Origin: Fluctibacter corallii
Lineage (GTDB): Bacteria > Pseudomonadota > Gammaproteobacteria > Enterobacterales > Alteromonadaceae
Assembly (NCBI RefSeq): GCF_025751585.1
Contig: NZ_JAOWKX010000004.1
Location: forward strand, 186,001 to 250,000
Direction: 5' to 3'
DNA: 64,000 nt
The position numbers were made by a program, and so were the translations under genes. Positions within the stretch are counted from its first letter, which is position 1. Every line of letters begins with the position of its first letter. The notes under the pieces were generated by a model. The model did not search any database, was not told where the DNA came from, and saw only the letters and a program-made list of their open reading frames with translations. Positions 56,642 through 64,000 of this stretch are shown here, piece after piece.

Positions 56642-58156
56642 TTACTCCGTCTCGCTGCGTTCTAACTTAACGCCCGCCGCTTGCTTCGCGTAAAGTTGGC
56701 GCACGATTTCGGTTTGATGAAGGGCGAAGTCTCCGGTAAAACCTAAACTGCCTTTAGTGCCACCGTTTTTTTGCAAAGTCAGATTGGCTAATTCAACCGT
56801 TGAGATATCTTCACCATGAATTGCGCCAGATTCGTTATACGCAAATAAGCCACCTGTTACACTGCCAGACACCAGCATGGTGTATGGGTCAAGCGCTAGG
56901 TCACGGTGAGTATGATCAGACAAATCTCTTGTATGAAAATACACAGCGGATCCTTTATTGGCCATGACGATTTCGTCTACTAGCGATACATCGATACTGT
57001 TTCGAACGCGTATTCCATGTTCTTTATTTTCGTATATTTTGTTTTTCCACGTTACGTTGTGGCTCGACTCATAAAAGGTAATGCCGTCGCCACCATTGTT
57101 GTAAATCGTATTGTTAGCAACGATATTGTGCTCACAAGAACGGTCAAGCATGATGCCAGAACGATTGTTATTAAACACGGTGTTGGCAAAAATGAAGCTA
57201 TTGTTCACTTCGCGCGAAATAATAATGCCGTGTTTCTCTCTTGCGCCTTCGACGATATTTTTCGCTATGATCAAGCGTTCTGAGCGGTCGTGCGGGTCAA
57301 TGCCGTACACGATATTGTCGATGTAGTGATTGCCAACAATCGCAACATCTTCTGCTTCATAGCTGAAAAAACCAAAGTAAATTTCTACAAATTTATTGTT
57401 CAATAACCAACCGGTTGGTGGGCCTGATGGGTCAATGCCCTCGCCAATCGCGGGTGCGCGCTCAAGGGTACTGTCAGTATGTGTGATTAAGCTGATGCCA
57501 TAGGATTTTTGTGACTCATAACCCAATGAGTGGAACTCGCTGTTGACCATATAGGTGCGCGTGCCTCCCATAGAGGTGATGAACGGTCTGAACACTTTTT
57601 TATCGCCACTGTATTCAGAGTAAGTACCATTGGTTTCGCTCCAACCAGACACCTCACTGTTGAGAATAAACATCACCCCAGCGTTAATAAGAAACGCCCC
57701 CGACTCTTGAGACATCAACAATGTGTCGTGGTTGTCTACCACCAAAATGCCATCGTGACCGACTATAATCGGCACTCTGGCAATGTATTTGCCGTCTTTT
57801 GTGATGCTGAGTTCTTCAGGTGCCGCCGCGTGAATTTCATCTAGGGTCACTTTACCGTCGCGAACGAATATGGCTTTGGGAAACTCGCCTTGACGCTTAG
57901 ACCACTCGGTAATTAAACCTAATCGATAGAATTTTAATGCTTCAAAGTTACCCACCATGCGTTCTACAGAGGTTTTGCCCTTACTTGGATATGCCAGTAA
58001 CTTTGTTCTCACCGCCTGCTCAGTAAATCCCTCAAGAGAAGGCAGAGAGGGGCTGAAATTTTCCGTAGATTCAGCTTTTAAGGTGGAAACCGTAAAGTCT
58101 GTAGCCTTAATATGAAAAGCAACGCTGATAGAGAGCAACAAAATCAGATATTTCAT
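56642..58156 (-). CDS. algG: Mannuronan C5-epimerase AlgG
   Basis: This 504-residue periplasmic right-handed beta-helix enzyme converts mannuronate to guluronate residues in the polymer and helps protect it during export. It has a signal peptide (about 1-18), the catalytic GIDPHDRSE motif (Asp287 to Asp290, His289), and the parallel beta-helix repeats NSFIFANTVFNNNRSGIMLD and HNIVANNTIYNNGGDG. It lies 5 bases before algI. Confidence 0.95.
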   Translation of the reverse strand: MKYLILLLSISVAFHIKATDFTVSTLKAESTENFSPSLPSLEGFTEQAVRTKLLAYPSKGKTSVERMVGNFEALKFYRLGLITEWSKRQGEFPKAIFVRDGKVTLDEIHAAAPEELSITKDGKYIARVPIIVGHDGILVVDNHDTLLMSQESGAFLINAGVMFILNSEVSGWSETNGTYSEYSGDKKVFRPFITSMGGTRTYMVNSEFHSLGYESQKSYGISLITHTDSTLERAPAIGEGIDPSGPPTGWLLNNKFVEIYFGFFSYEAEDVAIVGNHYIDNIVYGIDPHDRSERLIIAKNIVEGAREKHGIIISREVNNSFIFANTVFNNNRSGIMLDRSCEHNIVANNTIYNNGGDGITFYESSHNVTWKNKIYENKEHGIRVRNSIDVSLVDEIVMANKGSAVYFHTRDLSDHTHRDLALDPYTMLVSGSVTGGLFAYNESGAIHGEDISTVELANLTLQKNGGTKGSLGFTGDFALHQTEIVRQLYAKQAAGVKLERSETE

Positions 58157-58167
58157 TATTCACTCCT

Positions 58168-59526
58168 TTACAAAACAAACTGTGCTTCTAACGCAAAGCG
58201 ATGGTCATCACTTTTTTGCGCAAGTTCACCAGTTGGGTTAAAGGTAGAGGCTCGAAGGCGAATAAAGCGTATTGGCCATTGCCAGTTCACTTGTGGAAAG
58301 TGAGTAATAGACAGGTCAATGCCCATGCCAAGGTCTTTGTCGCCTCCAGCGATAGAAATGGCACGACCACCCACGTAAATCGGCTGATTTTCATCGTCTC
58401 GTTGAAAGCGCGATATCGCCAGCGCTCCACGTGTGTGTTTGCCAAATGCGTACGCGCCAAAAATAGACCAATGACGCAAGTTGCTCATGTCTGCACGTAA
58501 CGCTTCGTTGAAACGATATAGGGTTTCACTGTTGCCGTAGTGGTGTGAACGATTTGAGTGAATGCCCGATTGCGAGAACGTGTCTCCGTCTCCACCTGAT
58601 GCTATCGTTGCAGTCATACCAATAGAGAGTGGCTGTTGCCTGAAGTCGAATCGGTAACCTGCGTCGAGGGCATAGCCATCATTGTCTTGTTCAGAGACAA
58701 TCCCTGCGTCTGTTAGCATGTCTCCCTGTCCAGTTTGAAAGATGGCTTCTAGCTTGAATGCATGCCCAAATGCGGGTCCAGATTTCTGCCAATGACGTGA
58801 TAACTCTGCACCGAACCATGTACGCTCGCCATTCACTCCGGCGGCATAGCTATTGGTCGTAAGTGGTAACAGGTTGTCATTCGACTGAGAAGCATGGGCT
58901 AACTTAACAGCAAGCGTTAAAGACTGATTAACGTGGTAGCGGCCAGATGCAAATACACGAAAAACATCATCGTGAATCTCAGGTAAATCGGCATCGGTAC
59001 GGTAGCGGTCAAACTGCTGTCCAATACCGAATAGCCACTCTAATTCCGTTGTGCTTGCTTGCCAGGTGATTGACTCAATGTCTGCATCCCACCAAAGTCC
59101 GCTGTATTCTCGTAAACGCTGTAATCCAAAGCGAAGTGACTCGTTGGGATACTGAGTCAGGCCATGGTAAGCCACGTAAGCCTGTCTTAGTTCTGCCGAC
59201 ACATTATCGTTGTCGTCTAAATCTGTTGAAATTAACGTTTCTTCATCTACCAAGGTTTCGTCATCCGATGCAACTAGCACTCGGCCATCAAGGTAGGCAG
59301 ACCAATTTGAATTGAGTTTAAGCCCTTGTTGATACCGACCCTGTAAAAAGAAGGAGTCTGCTTTAAAGCTCTCATCGTTGCTACGAACATTGTGTTCGCG
59401 ATCAACATACCCCAATTTGATTTGTAGGCGCGAATCGGTAAGTTCTGCACCATTCGCCGCAAATGAGGCTAAATAAGACGTTGAAATTGGGAGTAAAATC
59501 AGTGGCAACCATCCCATTGCGCGCAT
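58168..59526 (-). CDS. algE: Alginate export outer-membrane porin AlgE
   Basis: This 452-residue outer-membrane beta-barrel exports alginate. A signal peptide (about 1-26) is followed by alternating strands such as LRQAYVAYHGLTQYPNESLRFGLQRLREYSGLWWD and a C-terminal strand ending in ALEAQFVL with a terminal hydrophobic residue. The LRxGxQRLREYSGLWWD region is characteristic of AlgE. AAGGAA precedes the start. It lies between algK and algG as in Pseudomonas. Confidence 0.93.
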   Translation of the reverse strand: MRAMGWLPLILLPISTSYLASFAANGAELTDSRLQIKLGYVDREHNVRSNDESFKADSFFLQGRYQQGLKLNSNWSAYLDGRVLVASDDETLVDEETLISTDLDDNDNVSAELRQAYVAYHGLTQYPNESLRFGLQRLREYSGLWWDADIESITWQASTTELEWLFGIGQQFDRYRTDADLPEIHDDVFRVFASGRYHVNQSLTLAVKLAHASQSNDNLLPLTTNSYAAGVNGERTWFGAELSRHWQKSGPAFGHAFKLEAIFQTGQGDMLTDAGIVSEQDNDGYALDAGYRFDFRQQPLSIGMTATIASGGDGDTFSQSGIHSNRSHHYGNSETLYRFNEALRADMSNLRHWSIFGAYAFGKHTRGALAISRFQRDDENQPIYVGGRAISIAGGDKDLGMGIDLSITHFPQVNWQWPIRFIRLRASTFNPTGELAQKSDDHRFALEAQFVL

Positions 59527-59547
59527 AAATATTCCTTAACAGTGACA

Positions 59548-60906
59548 TCACTGCTTAGACAAGTTAAGTTCAAGTGTTTGGGAAGACGTGATAAATGCGA
59601 TTTCCTGATCCGCAGTCTGTTTTGCTATTGTTTTTTGCGCTTCACTTAATGAAAGGCCTGATAACATGTCTTGCGTTGCGGGTGTCAGTTCGCCGCCAAA
59701 GTAGGTGTAAACCTCTGCAAATGCATGGGCATAGATTGGATTGGGTTTAACCCCTTCGTAGCCGCTAAATACTTTGATAAGTTCTTTGTAGGCTGGTGAA
59801 TAGCCATGCCTCGCCGCAAACAACAATGCATCCAACCCTTTTTGAAGTTCGGGCTGGCCGAGTTTTCCACTTAGGTAAAGAAGTCCCAAACGAAAATGTG
59901 CTTGTGCATCATTTGGCGCTTTCAACAGAAACTGTTCAGCTAACCATGGGTCTTCACTCACACGAAGTCCGTAGGAATAGAGCTTCCCTAACAACAGATA
60001 AGCTTCATCGTACCCTTTTTCACCCAATGCAATCAGGGTGTGTTCCAGCTCTTCTGTTGAGAACACGTATTTGGTTTTGATTTCGTAACGAAGCATTCGC
60101 AATAACAGTGCATCGGTGAGTAAACCATTTGATTTTGCTGCATGGTACACGTCGGTAACTGCAGGCTCACCATAGGCACTTGAGGCAAAAATGTTAAACA
60201 AAGACTCAGCTTGTGATTCATCTATTTTATTATCCTCGTAGGCTGATGAAATCGTATTGATAATACGTTTAACATCAGCATTGCCTGTTTGTAGCTCGGA
60301 GATTGCCGAGAGCTTTAAACAGTAATAGGCTGTTTCATTAGTGAAGGAGTCCTGGCAAATCTGTTTTACTTCTTCGGCATACAGACTCGGAGTATCTAAA
60401 CGATTTATGGCTTGTAAAACATGTTCATCGCTTAGCTCCCCAGTTTTTATTAAGGCAGCGAGGCTCGAGGGTTCTCCAACTAAATCCAGCTGACTTGCAT
60501 GTTCATGCTCAAACTGAATTAGCTCTATTTGCATCCAAGGTTCAAGCTGCGCTTGTGCTTTTAGCGCCTGATGAGCCTCGTTTACAAAGGCGTTATCGTA
60601 AAAAGCTAATTTACTTAATACTCTTGCATAATCACGCTTTGCTCTGTCACCTGTGTGTAAGCTCGCCTCAAGAAGAGACAGTGATTTTCGCAACGAGACT
60701 GGGTTGTCACTCTCCATATGGAGCCGTGCAAGTACATAACGGGCATCGTCAAATCCTCGTGCTGATAAGGCTTCGAGTGTGCGCTGTGCTTTTTGCGTTT
60801 CGCCACGTTCAAGTTGCTGCTTTGCCAATGCCACATCTAACGGCGGAGTGCCAACACAGGCACTCAGTGTCGTTGCCAGTGATGCACTAAGTAATAGACG
60901 TCTCAT
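59548..60906 (-). CDS. algK: Alginate biosynthesis TPR/Sel1 lipoprotein AlgK
   Basis: This 452-residue lipoprotein (lipobox LSAC, Cys17) is built of helical Sel1/TPR-like repeats, for example QKAQRTLEALSARGFDDARYVLARL, AYLLLGKLYSYGLRVSEDPWLAEQF and AHFRLGLLYLSGKLGQPELQKGLDALLFAARHG. AlgK stabilises the AlgE export complex and links it to Alg44, AlgX and AlgG. The sequence is weakly conserved in general; position between alg44 and algE supports the call. Confidence 0.92.
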   Translation of the reverse strand: MRRLLLSASLATTLSACVGTPPLDVALAKQQLERGETQKAQRTLEALSARGFDDARYVLARLHMESDNPVSLRKSLSLLEASLHTGDRAKRDYARVLSKLAFYDNAFVNEAHQALKAQAQLEPWMQIELIQFEHEHASQLDLVGEPSSLAALIKTGELSDEHVLQAINRLDTPSLYAEEVKQICQDSFTNETAYYCLKLSAISELQTGNADVKRIINTISSAYEDNKIDESQAESLFNIFASSAYGEPAVTDVYHAAKSNGLLTDALLLRMLRYEIKTKYVFSTEELEHTLIALGEKGYDEAYLLLGKLYSYGLRVSEDPWLAEQFLLKAPNDAQAHFRLGLLYLSGKLGQPELQKGLDALLFAARHGYSPAYKELIKVFSGYEGVKPNPIYAHAFAEVYTYFGGELTPATQDMLSGLSLSEAQKTIAKQTADQEIAFITSSQTLELNLSKQ

Positions 60907-60929
60907 CTTTACTTCCTTATTTCTCGGCG

Positions 60930-62063
60930 TTAAAGCACGTCACTCACAGAAACACTCACTGGTAAGTTGATAAGTGATTTATCAATCGGTTGCTCTGGTT
61001 GAATAGTGACCAAAACGGAACCCAAATCTCTGGCTTGATCTTCGATGTCTTGGGGAAGTTTGATTGACGTGATTTGACCTCGCATTGTTTGCGCACTATC
61101 ACTAAACTTGATGTTAGCTTGCTTACCGATAGCTAAACTCTCTAAATCTTCAAATTTAAAGCGTGCTTTGACTTCGGTTGTTGCATCTATCTGCGCCAGT
61201 TTTAGTGCTGTATCGCCTTTAACCTTGTATTCACCGTTATCTACTAAATTTGATACGACGGTACAATCACAAGGACTTTCAATCACGCTGCCTACACGGC
61301 TTGCTAGCATGGTTTCAAGCTCTTCTTGCTTAATGCCCACAGCTTGTGCAGCTGGCTGCAATACGTCTAATAACGGTGAGTCTACCGTTGCAATTGGTTG
61401 CCCCATTGACACTCGATCACCTTCAGACACCAACGCGGTGATAAACCCTTCTCTCGGCGTGACAGCAGAATAAGAGGGAATTGATACAGCCGCAGCAACG
61501 GCGTTTCGAACAAAAAAGCTGCTGTACAGGTTTGATGCAATATAGGCAGTTGCACCCAACCCGATTGCAAGTACTAAGCTTGTTCCAATCAACGCTTTGG
61601 CGCGCGCCATTGGGGTTAGGGGTTGGCTTCCAGAATGCTTTCTTGGTTTAGAAAAGTTATCACGCTGAAGCGTATTGATCACATCGCCTGCGGCAGTTAC
61701 TTCACCAGACAGAAACTTTGTGATAATCATACGTAACGTCGACGTTTCTTTTACGCCAAGATCGTGGAATTCACAACCAACGCGAGCTAAATCTTCGCCT
61801 TCTTTTGACACCACCTGAAAGCGCACAGCTAAGCTGATTTCTAAGCCATCAAAATTGAATTTTAGGTGGCCTGCGCTGTTGTCACCGCGTTTGAAGGAGT
61901 CATGGTTATCACGAACAGCAAAGCCGCTCGCGGACAAATCTAACAACTCAAATGCATAGGGAATGTCAGAATTTGCCAGATGCAGTTTGCAAGGAATACG
62001 TACTCTCGCGTGTCTGCGTTGTGATTCTGATTCGTGAACCATATTTACTTGTGCTACTTGCAT
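60930..62063 (-). CDS. alg44: Alginate polymerase co-subunit Alg44 with PilZ c-di-GMP receptor domain
   Basis: This 377-residue inner-membrane protein has an N-terminal PilZ domain (about 14-115) with RRHAR (Arg16, Arg20) and DLSASG (Asp42 to Gly47), the c-di-GMP-binding signature. One helix (about 152-175) follows, then a periplasmic HlyD/membrane-fusion-like domain (about 195-370; VTPREGFITALVSEGDRVSMGQPIATVDSP). In Pseudomonas c-di-GMP binding to Alg44 activates polymerisation by Alg8. All key residues are present. Confidence 0.95.
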   Translation of the reverse strand: MQVAQVNMVHESESQRRHARVRIPCKLHLANSDIPYAFELLDLSASGFAVRDNHDSFKRGDNSAGHLKFNFDGLEISLAVRFQVVSKEGEDLARVGCEFHDLGVKETSTLRMIITKFLSGEVTAAGDVINTLQRDNFSKPRKHSGSQPLTPMARAKALIGTSLVLAIGLGATAYIASNLYSSFFVRNAVAAAVSIPSYSAVTPREGFITALVSEGDRVSMGQPIATVDSPLLDVLQPAAQAVGIKQEELETMLASRVGSVIESPCDCTVVSNLVDNGEYKVKGDTALKLAQIDATTEVKARFKFEDLESLAIGKQANIKFSDSAQTMRGQITSIKLPQDIEDQARDLGSVLVTIQPEQPIDKSLINLPVSVSVSDVL

Positions 62064-62084
62064 GATATTAACTCCATCTGGTGG

Positions 62085-63557
62085 CTACACAATGTGTAAA
62101 ACTAAAGCGATAAATAAGCTGACCGACGAAAATGTCATTATTTGAGTCGACAGTTGATTAAAGTGACGTTGGAAGCGATCTTTACTGAGCGCCAGTTTGG
62201 TTTTTTGTCGTGTCCATGACTGCCGATCCAGCCTGAAAAACACATAAATTTTAATGAGTGAACCGTATATCTGATTGAAATAGAGCATGGCCGGAAAAGC
62301 TGGGCCAATGCGGTGACCGGAAAATGCTAAAAGCAGCGTTACCACAGAGCGAGTGAAGGCAATCCACAATAGGTACATCCATAGGATTTCAGACCCATAT
62401 TTCAACGCGCCCATGATAGCTGCGGTTAATCCAAGAATACTCGTCCACATTGAAATGCGTTGATCCCAAAGCACGTAATAAGTAAGTACCCCTAAACGTG
62501 CAATGCCAAGCTTTGTCGCTCGGGAGTTTTGGCGAAGTGAGTTACCGTACCAGCGAAACATCAGTTGCTTAGCGGCTTTCAAAAATTCTTTCTCGGGCGG
62601 GTGTTCAACCGTATTGATGGTGGCATCGGGCACATAGTAGGTGTCCCATCCACGTCGCATTAACGAGTACCAACTCGATTTGTCATCGCCTGTTAGGAAT
62701 TTAAAGCGTCCTAACCGCCAATGTTCAAGGTGGTCATTCTCTACATCATCAATAAATTCGTTCTGCGTGACCACACTTGCTCTGAACATCGACATGCGCC
62801 CAGTCAGAGTTAGTACGCGCTTAGATAATGCCATTGAGCTCATGCCAATATGTCGCTGGGCAAAGCGCAATTTATGCCATTGGCTCATCCAATACGTCCC
62901 AAGCACTTCGCAGGTTTCATTGGTCGTTAGCGCACCAACATTTGGATAAAGAGAAAAGAAGGGGGCGCATAAGGTGACAACGTCAGGTTCTAGTACGGTG
63001 TCGCCGTCAATAACTGCTGCCAGTGCGGTTTCGTCTGGCATGTCATTAGCGATACAGCGAAAGCCATTAGCTAAGCCATCTCGCTTTCCCGTTCCAGGAA
63101 TACGTACAAACTTAAGTTTTACGTGCTCAGGGGGATCAAATTTCTGCCAAAGAGATTTCATTAGCAGCTCATCAGACATTTCTACGATGGAAGCCACAAC
63201 CGTGGTGGGGTATCCGCAGCGGATTGCCTCTTCAATGATGGAACTGTATACCTGCGCGGTGGTTTGCGCGTCTATCCGAAAGCTTGTGACCATCAGATAA
63301 ATATGTGACGGTGGATTTTTCTCAAGCGCGGCGAGGGCACGCCGCTTTTGAATAGGGAACACGATATATAAAAAGATCATACCGCGAATAAAGTGAACAA
63401 TACCGACTGAGTATCGCCAGATTCCGATGGCACCAATAAACAGAATGTAGTGATAATGCTCTGGGTCGAATACCGTTTTAGGCACCATTAACGTTAGTGC
63501 GCCTAACAAACTAAACCAAAGCATCCATCCTGATGCCGCTCTTATTATATCTTGCAT
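62085..63557 (-). CDS. alg8: Alginate polymerase (mannuronan synthase) Alg8
   Basis: This 490-residue GT2 glycosyltransferase polymerises mannuronate from GDP-mannuronic acid at the inner membrane. Two N-terminal helices and a cytoplasmic GT domain carry [11 protein letters not shown] (Asp184, Asp186), [10 protein letters not shown] (Asp291-Asp292) and the QxxxRW motif QLMFRW (Gln331, Arg335, Trp336). More helices follow. AGGGAAC lies upstream of the start. It sits directly after algD as in Pseudomonas. Confidence 0.95.
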   Translation of the reverse strand: MQDIIRAASGWMLWFSLLGALTLMVPKTVFDPEHYHYILFIGAIGIWRYSVGIVHFIRGMIFLYIVFPIQKRRALAALEKNPPSHIYLMVTSFRIDAQTTAQVYSSIIEEAIRCGYPTTVVASIVEMSDELLMKSLWQKFDPPEHVKLKFVRIPGTGKRDGLANGFRCIANDMPDETALAAVIDGDTVLEPDVVTLCAPFFSLYPNVGALTTNETCEVLGTYWMSQWHKLRFAQRHIGMSSMALSKRVLTLTGRMSMFRASVVTQNEFIDDVENDHLEHWRLGRFKFLTGDDKSSWYSLMRRGWDTYYVPDATINTVEHPPEKEFLKAAKQLMFRWYGNSLRQNSRATKLGIARLGVLTYYVLWDQRISMWTSILGLTAAIMGALKYGSEILWMYLLWIAFTRSVVTLLLAFSGHRIGPAFPAMLYFNQIYGSLIKIYVFFRLDRQSWTRQKTKLALSKDRFQRHFNQLSTQIMTFSSVSLFIALVLHIV

Positions 63558-63580
63558 CGTGTGTTCCCTGTGCGTGTATT

Positions 63581-64000
63581 TTACCAGCAGATTCCGTGTT
63601 GGCTTTCTGTGGAAGCACTCTCCATAAATCCAACTAAATCAACTATACGCTTGTTGCCTGCATAGCTTGTATTTAACGGAATTATCGACTTGAACTTCTG
63701 GTCGGGATTACCAATGATGATGATGTCAGCGTGATCGACTACATCTTCTAATTCATCGTTGAGTAGGTTTGACACATGTGGAATTTTGGCGTTGATGTAC
63801 TCTTTGTTTGCACCGTGAACACTGGCATATTTGACGTTTTCATCAAAGATTTTTAGATCAAACCCTTTGCCGATAAGCATCTCTGCTAGTTCCACAAGGG
63901 GGCTTTCACGAAGATCGTCGGTGCCAGCTTTGAAGCTCAATCCCAATAAACCAATCTTGCGTGATTGGAATGACGTAACGATGTCGTAGGCTTTTTTCAC
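63581..64000 (-). CDS. algD: GDP-mannose 6-dehydrogenase AlgD, C-terminal part (cut by window edge)
   Basis: The last 139 residues or so of a UDP-glucose/GDP-mannose dehydrogenase family protein are present; the start lies beyond 64000. The segment [27 protein letters not shown] is the family C-terminal domain motif (GxxFKxxTDDxRxSP), followed by an [13 protein letters not shown] strand. AlgD makes GDP-mannuronic acid, the committed alginate precursor, and normally heads the operon, so its promoter is outside the window. Confidence 0.93.
   Translation of the reverse strand: MKKAYDIVTSFQSRKIGLLGLSFKAGTDDLRESPLVELAEMLIGKGFDLKIFDENVKYASVHGANKEYINAKIPHVSNLLNDELEDVVDHADIIIIGNPDQKFKSIIPLNTSYAGNKRIVDLVGFMESASTESQHGICW

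Noticed and set aside
60495..60890. A 131-codon plus-strand ORF opposite algK
   Set aside because: Entirely inside algK on the other strand, composition unlike real proteins, no upstream signal.

Overview
The window looks like chromosomal DNA of a marine gammaproteobacterium, most likely from the Alteromonadales (Alteromonas/Glaciecola-like). This rests on the complete mraZ-to-lpxC division/cell-wall cluster followed by an M23 peptidase, secA and a MutT-type gene, on the moderate GC content, and on the accessory content (TonB/PepSY iron modules, SapC family, PEP-CTERM protein). The genus is inferred from gene content and protein style only. No rRNA, tRNA, CRISPR array, insertion sequence or phage gene was seen.

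Region 1 (1-10.2 kb) is an iron-uptake and accessory region. It holds two copies of a small membrane protein / PepSY membrane protein / DUF3325-like module. The first is cut by the left edge. The second sits behind a TonB-dependent siderophore receptor with a near-perfect Fur box. Between them lie a LysR regulator, a lipoprotein of the agmatine/peptidylarginine deiminase family, and a secreted protein with a PEP-CTERM sorting tail. Region 2 (10.3-19 kb) holds an ABC-2 exporter, an M19 dipeptidase, a GlpD-like dehydrogenase, an acetyltransferase, a STAS-like protein, a SapC family protein and glycerol kinase.

Region 3 (19.4-41.9 kb) is the dcw cluster: mraZ, rsmH, ftsL, ftsI, murE, murF, mraY, murD, ftsW, murG, murC, ddl, ftsQ, ftsA, ftsZ and lpxC. 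Most junctions overlap (ATGA type). The mraZ promoter is followed by three GTGG repeats at 10-nt period, the known kind of MraZ operator. lpxC has its own consensus promoter and terminator. An M23 (LytM-like) peptidase, secA and mutT follow.

Region 4 (41.9-64 kb) ends in what appears to be a complete alginate pathway. manC and manB make GDP-mannose. algD (cut by the right edge), alg8, alg44, algK, algE, algG, algI, algJ, algF, algX and algL form a tight minus-strand operon for oxidation, polymerisation, epimerisation, O-acetylation, export and periplasmic clean-up. Between the two blocks, on the plus strand, lie two tandem secreted paralogues of the AlgL family (PL5). The first is preceded by a recognisable cyclic-di-GMP-I (GEMM) riboswitch placed just after a plausible promoter. 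Because Alg44 carries a PilZ domain, the locus seems wired to c-di-GMP twice: at polymer synthesis and at expression of the lyase-like proteins. That arrangement is the most interesting thing in the window.
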